Shown: positions 52,124-60,382 of the stretch, piece by piece
Layout of the letters: each line of letters opens with the position of its first letter
Position numbering within the stretch: the first letter of the stretch is position 1
Assembly: GCF_900215605.1 (NCBI RefSeq)
Contig: NZ_OBEL01000001.1
Span: 806,001-870,000, forward strand
DNA: 64,000 nucleotides
Direction: 5' to 3'
DNA from: Cohaesibacter gelatinilyticus
Lineage (GTDB): Bacteria; Pseudomonadota; Alphaproteobacteria; Rhizobiales; Cohaesibacteraceae
Position numbers and translations under genes: made by a program
Notes under the pieces: generated by a model
What the model was told of the DNA's origin: nothing
The model's database searches: none
Seen by the model: only the letters and a program-made list of their open reading frames with translations

Positions 52124-53092
52124 CTATTTTTTATTGAAATGAGACAGAATGTAATCATCCGCCCAGGAGAAAAGCCCTAGAGCTTTGACAAAACCACAAT
52201 GGCCTCCGGTCGCCGCGATCTCAGAACTCAAACCCTCCAGTTCAGGCAATAATGAGCAATCTTCAACTGGTATGACAGGATCATCCTTGGTGAAAAGCAG
52301 ATGACAGGGCGCATCCATGCTTTTAAGATTTTGCTCCGTCAGACCATAGGCAGCAAAATAGCTGCTGGCAGTCTCATGATGCGAAAAGCGAGGAATGAAA
52401 TCTTCCTGCAAGGCCATTATGTCGGTATGATCCTGCAGATCGGCATGATCCCCAAAGGCCGAATAGAGCGAGAGCTTGGTAGCAAGAGACTTCTGCCATT
52501 TGCGCACGAAATAGCGATTGTAGATTGCACTTCTCTGAATGGCCCAGCTCACTCGTTCTGGATCGACCGGTGGACAAAGAGCCAGTGCGCGTTCAATGGG
52601 CAAATCATGGCGATTGGCATTGGCCGCAATTCGTACAGCAAAGTTTCCACCTAGCGAGAAGCCGGCCAAATAAAAGCGCTTGCCGGGCAGCATCTCTTTT
52701 AGCGAACTCAAAGCCTCCAATACTTCCTCAAGCCGAATGGCCAAAAATGGCGCTTCATTCAAATGATGCGTCGGCCCATGATCGCGCAAATGCAGGCGAA
52801 AGACAGAATAGCCATTGCGATGCAGATGGTTTGTCGCCGACATCAAATAGGTGGACGTGTAACATCCTTCCCATCCATGGATCAGAACCGCCAGCCGGCC
52901 GTCATCATTTGAATTGGGACTATATACCCCATGCAATTGAACTCCATCCCGGCAAGGCAATACAAACTCATAGCTCTCCCGCTCCAGCCCCCGAACCATG
53001 GCCTTCACCAACCATTTCCGAGGTCCATTATTGCCAAAGATGGTGTTGAGATGAGCGAGGGGGGATATGGAACGGTTAAAAGATAAGGACAT
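52124..53092 (-). CDS. YheT-like alpha/beta hydrolase
   Basis: A 322-aa alpha/beta hydrolase of the YheT/EMB8 group. The N-terminal SPLAHLNTIFGNN segment resembles the group signature. The oxyanion-side motif is LIHGWEG, the nucleophile elbow is GFSLGGN, the acid is probably in FTKDDPVIP, and the His is in TGGHCGFV. The family contains putative esterases with unknown physiological substrates. It is upstream of the adenine deaminase gene and its promoter lies next to the dusA repeat at the element border. Confidence 0.8.
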   Translation of the reverse strand: MSLSFNRSISPLAHLNTIFGNNGPRKWLVKAMVRGLERESYEFVLPCRDGVQLHGVYSPNSNDDGRLAVLIHGWEGCYTSTYLMSATNHLHRNGYSVFRLHLRDHGPTHHLNEAPFLAIRLEEVLEALSSLKEMLPGKRFYLAGFSLGGNFAVRIAANANRHDLPIERALALCPPVDPERVSWAIQRSAIYNRYFVRKWQKSLATKLSLYSAFGDHADLQDHTDIMALQEDFIPRFSHHETASSYFAAYGLTEQNLKSMDAPCHLLFTKDDPVIPVEDCSLLPELEGLSSEIAATGGHCGFVKALGLFSWADDYILSHFNKK

Positions 53093-53636
53093 TGGTTTTT
53101 ACTTCAAAGGAGGGCCGTCTTGCAACAAGGTTTGCGCCTTGGTTCATCTATCTACTTACTACGGGAGAACGCAATCCTAAGTTCATACAAAGTCTCAAAT
53201 GTGATGTCTTGTTGTTTCAGTCCAGACAACACCATCTTGAAATTCCCCCCACAAAAGCGTAAGTCAGTGGCCCGAATGGGCCAATGTGCCTCGAAACCTG
53301 CATGGACAGACAATCCGAACCTGTGAGCAAGTCGTTGAACAAGATGGATAGCAATATAAAATCAATGACTAAGGTATTTTCCCGACGTCGATGACGGATT
53401 GGATTTCTATAGGTTTTTTTATTATTTTAGAACAGTGTCTTATCGGTAGCTCATTCTTCTTGTTGCACGAAATGTTGTATTTAGGCATTTGAGCTATGGC
53501 ATGCAAACTACGTTTGATTGCTGGTTGATTAAGCCAAGTTCTATGTTCAATAATGCATCTTTTGATTGCAATGAGCCTTTGCTTTGGGTGTAATGTTCAG
53601 AACAAATCATTTGGGTCTATTAGTTTCTAGGGAATA
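53093..53636. other. Left border region of the dusA element
   Basis: These 544 bp contain the original dusA upstream region and first codons (53216-53382), then AT-rich element DNA without a recognised gene up to the first cargo gene. Confidence 0.6.
53216..53382 (+). repeat. Direct repeat: orphan dusA 5' end (attL-like)
   Basis: This segment matches 56146-56309 along about 165 bp. The last 51 bp (53325-53375 against 56252-56302) are identical and include the dusA start codon and first codons (MDSNIKSMTK). The upstream part has scattered differences. After 53382 the dusA frame is lost and runs into a stop. It is what remains of the original dusA start at the left end of an integrated element. 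Confidence 0.85.
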
Positions 53637-54410
53637 ATGAAGCAACGTTTTAGCTCTTTTGTAGAGAGTAACCAACCATGTGGGCCAACTCTGCCGATCG
53701 TTCATACAACTGATTGGTATGTTTTGCGTGATTTGATTGACGGTGATCGTAAACTTAAGCCTATGAACTGTCCTGTTTTTGGTGAGCGCCTGTCGTATTT
53801 TTTTTATGGAAAACCTTGCTATCGTAAGCATATTGGAGAAGATCCAAACTCATTATCTGCATTCTATTTGGTAGGAATAATTCTGAGAGCTGAAGTATTG
53901 GGGAAGTTTGTACGAATGTTTCCATTTGACAGTGGCGCCTATGTAAATGGATTCTATGACTCTTCGTTACATCCGCAAATGGATGTAAACGATTTTTCAC
54001 TCAAGCCTGAAATGAAGACAGCAGAGAAGACTGTTTCTACTTTTTTTGAAAATAACGAAAATTACATGAAGGGGATAGTTGCGAATAAAATTACTCCATC
54101 AGTAATGGATATTGAGGTGGAAGCTTATTTATCTATAGTTGGAGACAAGTCAAAAACAAAAAGTGATGATCGTAGAGGCGCTATTGAATTTCAAGTTTCT
54201 GATGAAATTATTATAAATAAGCGGAACGTTCTTGCGGTAATTCTTCCTGAGCAACTTCTTGATGATAAATTTGTTAGAGATTTTATCGAAGTGGAGCTTG
54301 GTGCGAAACCCCTGCATTACCTATGTCCTCACGCGCGGCCCTCGGAAGACGCTCGAGCAATAATTGCAGAGGCTAATAGATTTTACAAAAGTGAAGGTTT
54401 CTATGGCTGA
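53637..54410 (+). CDS. Unknown cargo protein, possible ADP-ribosyltransferase fold
   Basis: A 257-aa soluble protein without signal peptide or membrane segment. I do not know a named family. Visible landmarks are LPIVHTTDWYVLRDLI near residue 20, CPVFGERLSYFFYGKPCYR near residue 50, RMFPFDSGAYVNGFYD near residue 95, and DDRRGAIEFQVSDEI near residue 180. An early H-T-T, a Tyr-rich FYGxPxYR and a late I-E-x-Q resemble the H-Y-E arrangement of PARP/DarT-like enzymes, but this is speculative. The gene is AT-rich compared with its surroundings. Its end overlaps the next gene by 8 bp, so the two form an operon. Confidence 0.55.
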   Translation: MKQRFSSFVESNQPCGPTLPIVHTTDWYVLRDLIDGDRKLKPMNCPVFGERLSYFFYGKPCYRKHIGEDPNSLSAFYLVGIILRAEVLGKFVRMFPFDSGAYVNGFYDSSLHPQMDVNDFSLKPEMKTAEKTVSTFFENNENYMKGIVANKITPSVMDIEVEAYLSIVGDKSKTKSDDRRGAIEFQVSDEIIINKRNVLAVILPEQLLDDKFVRDFIEVELGAKPLHYLCPHARPSEDARAIIAEANRFYKSEGFYG

Positions 54411-55056
54411 AGAACCGCTTTTTAAGCTGATTGGAGGGGTTGCGGTAACCCCATATCCTTGCTTTGCCACGCCGGTTTTTAGCGGGTCAGAATCCAATTG
54501 TTTGTATATCCAAGAGATTACCAAAGAAGACGTAGTTACTGAGATGTGTAGTGTCAGTGAGAATGCGATACGGGATATTGCTTATTATGACTGCCCTCTT
54601 AGAGCCAATCTAGGCGACCTCGGGCTTTATGCATATCACGATCTGAATGGTCTGAAGCATGTTGGTCAGAAAAAGCAGATCGCGGAAACCCTAGTGAGGG
54701 ATTTCAGTCATTTGTATGAGTATCCATACCTTAGTAAAACAATTGCAAGCTTTTTGAATAACAAAGAGTTTAAGCTTGTTGCAAGGCTTCGTATGGAAGT
54801 AATGGATCGTGCATGTTTATACGAAAGAAGCAAAAATGGAATTAAATTGCATATTTCCAAGAGAGAGATTGAGGTTTTTAGTTTTATAATAAACGGAAGG
54901 GGGAATGAGGAAATAGCTGATGCCTTGGGGATTTCAGAAAATACAGTATATACACATGTTTCTAATGTTAAGAGGAAGACTGAATCTATAAATAGACTTG
55001 AGGCTGTTGTTAAATTATTTAGGCTTGGTTATATAAGTAAAAGTTTGTATTTATGA
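54403..55056 (+). CDS. LuxR-type helix-turn-helix cargo regulator
   Basis: A 217-aa protein. The N-terminal 145 residues match no domain I know. The C-terminus is a LuxR/GerE DNA-binding domain (LHISKREIEVFSFIINGRGNEEIADALGISENTVYTHVSNVKRKT). The domain order resembles quorum-sensing LuxR regulators, but the N-terminal part lacks the invariant autoinducer-binding pattern. ATG 54403, with GAAGG six bases upstream, overlaps the end of the preceding gene by 8 bp; a frame extension to 54364 is unlikely. It probably controls or senses through the coupled partner protein. Confidence 0.7.
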   Translation: MAEEPLFKLIGGVAVTPYPCFATPVFSGSESNCLYIQEITKEDVVTEMCSVSENAIRDIAYYDCPLRANLGDLGLYAYHDLNGLKHVGQKKQIAETLVRDFSHLYEYPYLSKTIASFLNNKEFKLVARLRMEVMDRACLYERSKNGIKLHISKREIEVFSFIINGRGNEEIADALGISENTVYTHVSNVKRKTESINRLEAVVKLFRLGYISKSLYL

Positions 55057-55150
55057 TGGTTTGTATTAGGGGTGTTTATATTTTTCGAATGTATTTTATA
55101 AGGTTTGTAAAAAAATGTTTAGATAGTTTATTTGATCACTTCAATCTCGC

Positions 55151-55771
55151 CTACAGCAGCAGTTTATCTTTCTTGTCTGGGTCGATCCCGTCAATATGAT
55201 CTACGGCCTGCTGCATTGTGACCTTTGCTCGCTCAATCTGTTCTGCTTTGGCATATTCGAGGATGGCGGCGAACGTTTGCGAAAGAAACGACATCGCTTG
55301 GGCGTTTTCTAAATATTCGGACCAGTGGCGTTCTGTTCGGGCAAATCCGAGTTCGTCTAATTTGATTATGACTGTGTCCAGCTTGGCGACATCTTTTATG
55401 CGCCAGTCCCACTCTCTCGGCGCCATGTGCCAGCCAACAAAGTCTTGTACGAGATTCCTTGCTGCCTGATAAGCTTCCTCCAAGTCGGGTGTCATGGCCT
55501 TTAGGTGGCGTTTATGGCGGTTGTCATACCAACGGGCGAACTCATTGGCATAAAAGCCGAATGGTACCGCTCCAAGAGCTGTGACCACATATGGAAAGGG
55601 CTGAGTGCCAACCAGTGCTTCCAGCCAAGTCACGGCCTCACCCCACATGCTGGTAAGCCATGCGAGCAATGCTTGATCATTCGGTGAGATAATTCGGAAA
55701 ATCGCTTCAATCGCGACGGTAATGAGGGCTCCGAGCGCCAGATAGCCAATATTTTTGAATATGTTCCACAT
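55151..55771 (-). CDS. Hypothetical membrane protein of the dusA element
   Basis: A 206-aa protein with two N-terminal membrane segments (IGYLALGALITVAIEAIF and PYVVTALGAVPFGFYA) and a cytoplasmic helical part of about 125 residues rich in charged residues (KLDTVIIKLDELGFARTERHWSEYLENA). I recognise no family. It is transcribed leftward, opposite to the two-gene operon, with convergent ends about 95 bp apart. Function is unknown; its place in the element makes an accessory or defence role possible but unproven. Confidence 0.6.
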   Translation of the reverse strand: MWNIFKNIGYLALGALITVAIEAIFRIISPNDQALLAWLTSMWGEAVTWLEALVGTQPFPYVVTALGAVPFGFYANEFARWYDNRHKRHLKAMTPDLEEAYQAARNLVQDFVGWHMAPREWDWRIKDVAKLDTVIIKLDELGFARTERHWSEYLENAQAMSFLSQTFAAILEYAKAEQIERAKVTMQQAVDHIDGIDPDKKDKLLL

Positions 55772-55854
55772 GCCCGATTAATAGGGCGATTCCGCATAAG
55801 TTGTGGAGTCTCATAATGCATGGAAGTTTGATTGATTGTTGCGAAATGCTCAAT

Positions 55855-56010
55855 TTACCCAAAAAACGCTTGATGTTCTTTTTGGGCGGCTTTGCGGCGT
55901 TTTTCTATATAGTCGGCCAGGTCCTGGACGTGGACGCCTTTTTTGCATTTTTGGCTGTTTTCCATGCGGATGACGGGCAGGTCGATCTGTCCGTCATTTA
56001 GTTTGCGCAT
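55855..56010 (-). pseudogene. Truncated PrtN-like pyocin-activator family gene
   Basis: Leftward translation gives FSLTHQKFMRKLNDGQIDL followed by PVIRMENSQKCKKGVHVQ and DLADYIEKRRKAA, ending at TAA 55855. This matches the C-terminal two thirds of PrtN/pyocin-activator proteins (LTP-KFLRKV-AGEI-LP--R-E-SQK--KGV---DLA-YID-RR). The family N-terminus is missing: a TAG lies a few codons before FSLTHQKF. From the internal ATG 56010 only 51 aa remain. Such genes often flank the integrase in dusA-associated islands, supporting the origin of the element. Confidence 0.65.
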
Positions 56011-56270
56011 GAATTTTTGATGGGTGAGGCTGAAAAGTCGAAGTCGCTAGTTTACGGCGTTACAATCTATTGATCATCTCGCTAAAGGGAGCAAGTGTCG
56101 CTTAGATAGTCGGCATAGCTCGAAACTCCTGACAAATGTGATATCGCCGGAAACAACACTATCTTGAATTTCCTCCCGCAAAAGCGTAAGTCAGTGGCCC
56201 GAATAGGCTGATATGCCCAGATGCAAGCAAAGATCGTCAATCCAAACCTGCGAGCAAGTCGTTGAACAAG

Positions 56271-57251
56271 ATGGATAGCAATATAAAATCAATGACTAAG
56301 GTGTTTTCCGTGGCGCCCATGATGGAGTGGACGACCCGTCACTGCCGGGTGTTTCATCGTCAACTGTCCAAAGAAGCGCTGCTTTATACCGAGATGGTGA
56401 CAACCGGGGCGGTGATCCATGGGGATCGGGAGCGCCTCTTGGGCTTTGATGATGTCGAGCACCCAATCGCTGTTCAGCTTGGTGGGTCTGATGCGAAAGA
56501 GCTGGCTGAAGCTGCCCGGATTTGTGAGGATTGGGGCTATGATCAGATCAATCTCAATGTCGGATGTCCCTCTGATCGCGTGCAGTCTGGAAAGTTCGGT
56601 GCCTGCCTGATGGCCGAACCGGACCTGGTGTCCAATGGTGTCAAAGCCATGAAGGCGGCCGTGAGCATTCCTGTCACCGTCAAATGCCGTATAGGCATTG
56701 ATGAGCAGGATGAAGAGCAGGCCTTGGACACCTTGGTGGATCAAGTGCTGGTTGAAGGCTGTGATTCCATCACTGTTCATGCACGAAAAGCCTGGCTACA
56801 AGGTCTGAGCCCAAAGGAAAATCGTGATATTCCGCCGCTCAATTATGACCGCGTCTATCGTCTGAAACAGCGTCTGCCCAACGTGCCGGTTGGCATCAAT
56901 GGTGGCATTGAAACGCTGGATCAGGCTGAAGATCATCTTGCCATCATGGATGAAGCCATGCTGGGGCGTGCAGCTTATCATTCTCCGGCAATTCTGGCCG
57001 AGGTTGACCGTCGCATCTATGGCAAGAAAGTGGAAGATGCTGACCTGTTTCAGGCTGCGGAAGCGATGATCCCCTATATCGACAAGCATATCGCCAAGGG
57101 TGGTCGGGCCAATCATGTGACACGCCATATGTTGGGTCTCTTTCAAGGACGCCCCGGTGCGCGTCGTTGGCGGCAGATCATGACCGTAGATGCCGTCAAA
57201 CCTGATGCAGGGTCGGAAGTCATCATCAATGCTTTGGCTGCTTTGCGCTGA
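56271..57251 (+). CDS. dusA: DusA, tRNA-dihydrouridine synthase A
   Basis: A 326-aa FMN-dependent enzyme that reduces uridine 20/20a in the tRNA D-loop. Visible are FSVAPMMEWTTRHCR at the N-terminus, LQ-like VQLGGSDAKELAEAARIC, the catalytic-Cys block NLNVGCPSDRVQSGKFGACLM, VKCRIGID, the ITVHARKAWLQGLSPKENRDIPPL signature of DusA, and VGINGGIETLDQ. ATG 56271 is used; ATG 56292 is also possible and neither has a strong ribosome-binding site. The promoter and first codons come from the element side after integration, so its expression may now depend on element sequence. Confidence 0.93.
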   Translation: MDSNIKSMTKVFSVAPMMEWTTRHCRVFHRQLSKEALLYTEMVTTGAVIHGDRERLLGFDDVEHPIAVQLGGSDAKELAEAARICEDWGYDQINLNVGCPSDRVQSGKFGACLMAEPDLVSNGVKAMKAAVSIPVTVKCRIGIDEQDEEQALDTLVDQVLVEGCDSITVHARKAWLQGLSPKENRDIPPLNYDRVYRLKQRLPNVPVGINGGIETLDQAEDHLAIMDEAMLGRAAYHSPAILAEVDRRIYGKKVEDADLFQAAEAMIPYIDKHIAKGGRANHVTRHMLGLFQGRPGARRWRQIMTVDAVKPDAGSEVIINALAALR

Positions 57252-57383
57252 ACCGTTCGCTGACGGCCTTACCACCAAGCGGGCTTGACCCGATCTTTTC
57301 AATGATGATAACTGCGTTCATCAGAAATTTAGTCATGCAGCAGCATATTGCTTCATGTGCGCTCTCCCGGGAACTCACCCCAA

Positions 57384-58211
57384 ATGCCAGCAACCCTTGA
57401 TCCGATGCTCATTTCCCTTGCGCTTGCATTGATGGGGGCAGGGGCCGTCGCTGGACTTCTGGCCGGAATCTTTGGCATCGGTGGCGGTGCGGTGATGGTG
57501 CCGGTTCTCTATCAGTTTCTGGGCACGTTAGGTGTTGAGGATGCGGTGCGCATGCATCTTTCCGTGGGTACCTCGCTGGCTGTGATAGTGCCGACTTCTT
57601 TGCGGTCCTATTTCTCCCACAAAAGCAGGGATGCAGTCGATCAGGACCTGCTTAAAAACTATCTTGTCTCGGTGCCCATAGGGGTAGTGATCGGCTCGCT
57701 GGCCGTAAGTTATATCTCGGCGGACGGTCTGAAGGCCGTCTTTGCCGCCATAGCCTTTGTGGTGGCGTTGAAGATGATGTTTGGAAAGGAAAGTTGGCGC
57801 TTGGCTGAAGATTTGCCTGGCGCGACTGGTCGTGGTGCCGCTGGTGTTATGATCGGCCTGTTGTCTTCTCTCATGGGGATTGGCGGCGGCGTTCTCAATA
57901 ACACCTTCATGACCTTGTATAATCGTCCGATCCATCAGGCTGTGGCGACATCATCTGGCGTCGGTGTGCTGATTTCCATTCCTGGGACGCTTGGCTTCAT
58001 CTGGGCAGGCTGGGGTAAGGAAGCGCTGCCAGATTTCTCGCTGGGCTTTGTCAATCTGCTGGCCGTAGCCCTGATCATTCCAATTACGATCTACACTGCG
58101 CCTTTGGGTGTGAAGATTGCTCATAGTCTGCCCAAAAGCGTGCTGACGCGCGCCTTTGGGATCTTTTTGAGCATCGTCGCCATTCGTTTCATTTACGCTC
58201 TATGGGCATAA
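57384..58211 (+). CDS. TauE/SafE family membrane transporter
   Basis: A 275-aa membrane protein of the TauE/SafE (DUF81) family, thought to export sulfite, sulfoacetate or other organosulfur anions. About eight hydrophobic segments are present. The duplicated family motif occurs as LLAGIFGIGGGAVMVPVLY and LLSSLMGIGGGVLNNTFM. HLSVGTSLAVIVPTSLRSYFSH lies in the first half and QAVATSSGVGVLISIPGTLGF in the second. I choose ATG 57384; a TTG at 57348 would add 12 residues. No sulfur-metabolism genes adjoin it, so its substrate is open. Confidence 0.85.
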   Translation: MPATLDPMLISLALALMGAGAVAGLLAGIFGIGGGAVMVPVLYQFLGTLGVEDAVRMHLSVGTSLAVIVPTSLRSYFSHKSRDAVDQDLLKNYLVSVPIGVVIGSLAVSYISADGLKAVFAAIAFVVALKMMFGKESWRLAEDLPGATGRGAAGVMIGLLSSLMGIGGGVLNNTFMTLYNRPIHQAVATSSGVGVLISIPGTLGFIWAGWGKEALPDFSLGFVNLLAVALIIPITIYTAPLGVKIAHSLPKSVLTRAFGIFLSIVAIRFIYALWA

Positions 58212-58221
58212 GGTGAAACAA

Positions 58222-58905
58222 TCAGGGTTGCAACGTCAAACGATCATTGGAAACGGACCAACTGCCCAGTTTTTCCAGATAGCTCATGCCGAGCAGGCTC
58301 TCGCGTAAGGCACCAGGCTGGGAAACCATGGCTGGGACACGTCCGCGATGAATACCGCCGACATCGACGGAATTCAGCATCAAACGCGCGGCTTTGGTTC
58401 GGCCATTGGCGGTGGATACGGGTGTGGAAAATTGAAGGCCTTCCGGGTTCAGGCCAGCTGCTTGTGCATCTTCATAGGACAGCACAACCGAGGTGGCACC
58501 GGTATCCACCAGCATCGGTACTTCTCTACCATTCACCTTGGCCAGAACCATGAAATGTCCATTACCAGAACGCGGGAAGGTAACACTGCCGGAATTGGAT
58601 TGAATACCCATGCCGGGGACCAATTCACCCGCAACACGGCCCACAAGCATTTTGGCATCATCCTTGAAGCTATAGGCAAGAACAAGTCCGAAGCCGATCA
58701 GCACCCAAACGGCCAATTGCTTCAGAGATTGTGCCATGGAGCCAAGGGAGCGAAAGCGACCTGCAGCCAGATAGATAAGCCAGGAGGAGAGAACGGTGAC
58801 GGCTGCGACTTGCTCAATGGGAAGACCAAACACTTCGCCTGCTTCGTGATTGAACATCAACACGGCGGCAGCGGTGACAATCAGACCCATCAGGACATAA
58901 AACAT
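58222..58905 (-). CDS. Retropepsin-like aspartic protease (clan AA, membrane)
   Basis: A 227-aa inner-membrane protein with three N-terminal hydrophobic segments (to about residue 80) followed by a periplasmic retropepsin-like domain. The catalytic VDTGATSVVLS lies near residue 133, followed by an NGRTKAARLMLNSVDVGGI strand region and the C-terminal ESLLGMSYLEKLGSW element that is standard for this TIGR02281-type bacterial family. Only one catalytic Asp per chain is present, so it must dimerise. Its substrates are unknown. It converges on the TauE gene, with ends 10 bp apart. Confidence 0.85.
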   Translation of the reverse strand: MFYVLMGLIVTAAAVLMFNHEAGEVFGLPIEQVAAVTVLSSWLIYLAAGRFRSLGSMAQSLKQLAVWVLIGFGLVLAYSFKDDAKMLVGRVAGELVPGMGIQSNSGSVTFPRSGNGHFMVLAKVNGREVPMLVDTGATSVVLSYEDAQAAGLNPEGLQFSTPVSTANGRTKAARLMLNSVDVGGIHRGRVPAMVSQPGALRESLLGMSYLEKLGSWSVSNDRLTLQP

Positions 58906-58999
58906 TCAAAATATTCCTTGTTCACATTGAGCGATAGCCGAAGCATTCAAATCTTCCGATATTGGCTATCTCTATTCTCTATATAGGAATGAAAAAAGA

Positions 59000-59197
59000 T
59001 TATTGCGAGGCGACAGTCGACTGGAGTGGGAAATGCTCCTCCAATCGGGAAGACAGCTCTTCCATGATGATCGTCCGCTCTTCATCACTAAAGCTGCGCC
59101 AATTGACAATCTCATCCATATGTCGACCGCAACCAAAGCAAAGCTGGCTTTGCTCATCCAACCGACAGGATTTTACACAAGGAGACTGGATCGCCAT
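59000..59197 (-). CDS. DUF1289 family small Cys protein
   Basis: A 65-aa protein with the DUF1289 pattern IQSPCVKSCRLDEQSQLCFGCGRHMDEI: four Cys residues (PCVKSC, CFGC) that probably bind a metal or Fe-S centre. The rest (WRSFSDEERTIIMEEL) is the usual helical tail. Function is unknown, although members are widespread in proteobacteria. ATG 59197 has a GGAGAC-like site in the neighbouring sequence. It lies 39 bp downstream of cobS on the same strand. Confidence 0.85.
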   Translation of the reverse strand: MAIQSPCVKSCRLDEQSQLCFGCGRHMDEIVNWRSFSDEERTIIMEELSSRLEEHFPLQSTVASQ

Positions 59198-59236
59198 AAG
59201 TCACCATTCTTGAAATGATCTGAAAAGAAAAAGGGA

Positions 59237-60124
59237 TTATCCGGCAGAGGCCAGCAAAAGCAAACCGACACCAAAGGCAATTTCGCCGATTTGCTGAGAT
59301 CCCCCCAGAACATCGCCTGTTTGTCCACGAATATGGCGCTTTGAAAGCCAGACCATATAGCCGCTGGCACAAACTACCCCTACAAAGGCTGAGAGGGCGG
59401 CAACCAGCCCGAAATAGGGGACAATCAGACAGCCCGTTACAATGGCAGCGAATGCAACCCCGATTCCATAGGAACTGGTGGTTGGCTGACCGGCGACAGA
59501 TGAGAGACCATGAAGACGTGCAGCAGGCAACGTATACCAGACATGTAACATCGGAACACGAGAGACCATGCTTGAAGCCAGAAACGCAACTCCACCGGTC
59601 CAGACACCGTAATTCTCAAACAAATAGGACAGGATGCTGAAGCGGATCAGAACCGAGAACAACAAGGCCAGTGCGCCGAAGGAGCCAAGTCGGCTATCTT
59701 TCATGATCTCGATCTTGCGCTCGATTGTGTGACCACCGCCGAAACCATCGGCCATATCAGCCAAGCCATCTTCATGCAGGCCACCAGTAAGCAGAGCCAT
59801 GGTCGCCAGTGTAAGCCCAGCCAGCAACATTGGCGGCAGCGGAGCGGTAAGAGCTATCGCATCAAAAAGCGTGGCCGGTACAAGCGAAAGAAGACCAAGC
59901 AATAATCCGACCAGTGGCAGGGTTCTGCTGGCGCGCTCAAAGTCTGGAAGTCCATCACTTACGGGACCGAAGAGTGTGGCGACAGGAATGCGGGAGAAAA
60001 AGGCCAGACAGTCGCGAAAGTCATGAAGCCAATGGCGTGCATCGCGTTGAACACGATCCAGCATGTCGAAAAATCCGGTATTTTTGTCGGATGTAGGCTC
60101 ATCGTGGTTTTTACTGTCAGACAT
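59237..60124 (-). CDS. cobS: CobS, adenosylcobinamide-GDP ribazoletransferase
   Basis: A 295-aa membrane enzyme that joins adenosylcobinamide-GDP and alpha-ribazole in the last stage of cobalamin assembly. Conserved blocks are FFSRIPV, LALLTGGLHEDGLADMADGFGGG with the metal-binding acidic residues, DSRLGSFGALAL and the hydrophobic C-terminal half. A hydrophilic N-terminal extension of about 50 residues is unusual. ATG 60124 is chosen over a longer frame. It is divergent from cobT, 258 bp away, and followed by the DUF1289 gene. No cobalamin riboswitch is evident. Confidence 0.93.
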   Translation of the reverse strand: MSDSKNHDEPTSDKNTGFFDMLDRVQRDARHWLHDFRDCLAFFSRIPVATLFGPVSDGLPDFERASRTLPLVGLLLGLLSLVPATLFDAIALTAPLPPMLLAGLTLATMALLTGGLHEDGLADMADGFGGGHTIERKIEIMKDSRLGSFGALALLFSVLIRFSILSYLFENYGVWTGGVAFLASSMVSRVPMLHVWYTLPAARLHGLSSVAGQPTTSSYGIGVAFAAIVTGCLIVPYFGLVAALSAFVGVVCASGYMVWLSKRHIRGQTGDVLGGSQQIGEIAFGVGLLLLASAG

Positions 60125-60382
60125 AAGGTCACTCTCACGCTTTACATCTTGCTCTTTGACTGCATCCCGGTATATCTCGGCACGTGGCAATTGGCAGATT
60201 GGCCATAGCACATCGTAATATCAGGATCTTGAGGCAACATCCAAGCTTAGCTGAGGATTGCCAGATCAAGACCGGGTGAGCGGTGAGAAGAGTGCCATAA
60301 ACCAGCGTGGCAAAAAAGCCTGAAATGTCGGGGTTGGTAAAGAAAAGCGCCCGATTGTCGAAACCAAAAAGGGTAAGAGACC

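Larger units (their letters stand above)
53376..56302. mobile_element. Remnant integrative element in the dusA 5' end
   Basis: A 2.9-kb AT-rich insert lies between two copies of the dusA start. It carries two coupled rightward genes, a leftward membrane protein gene and a leftward truncated PrtN-like gene. dusA is a known target of prophages and islands whose att core overlaps its 5' end and which restore the gene. No integrase is left inside, so mobility would need help. Borders are inferred from the repeats; the precise crossover lies within the 51-bp identity. Confidence 0.75.

Noticed and set aside
60125-60382. Cobalamin riboswitch between cobS and cobT
   Set aside because: No B12-box-like conserved element was found on either strand.
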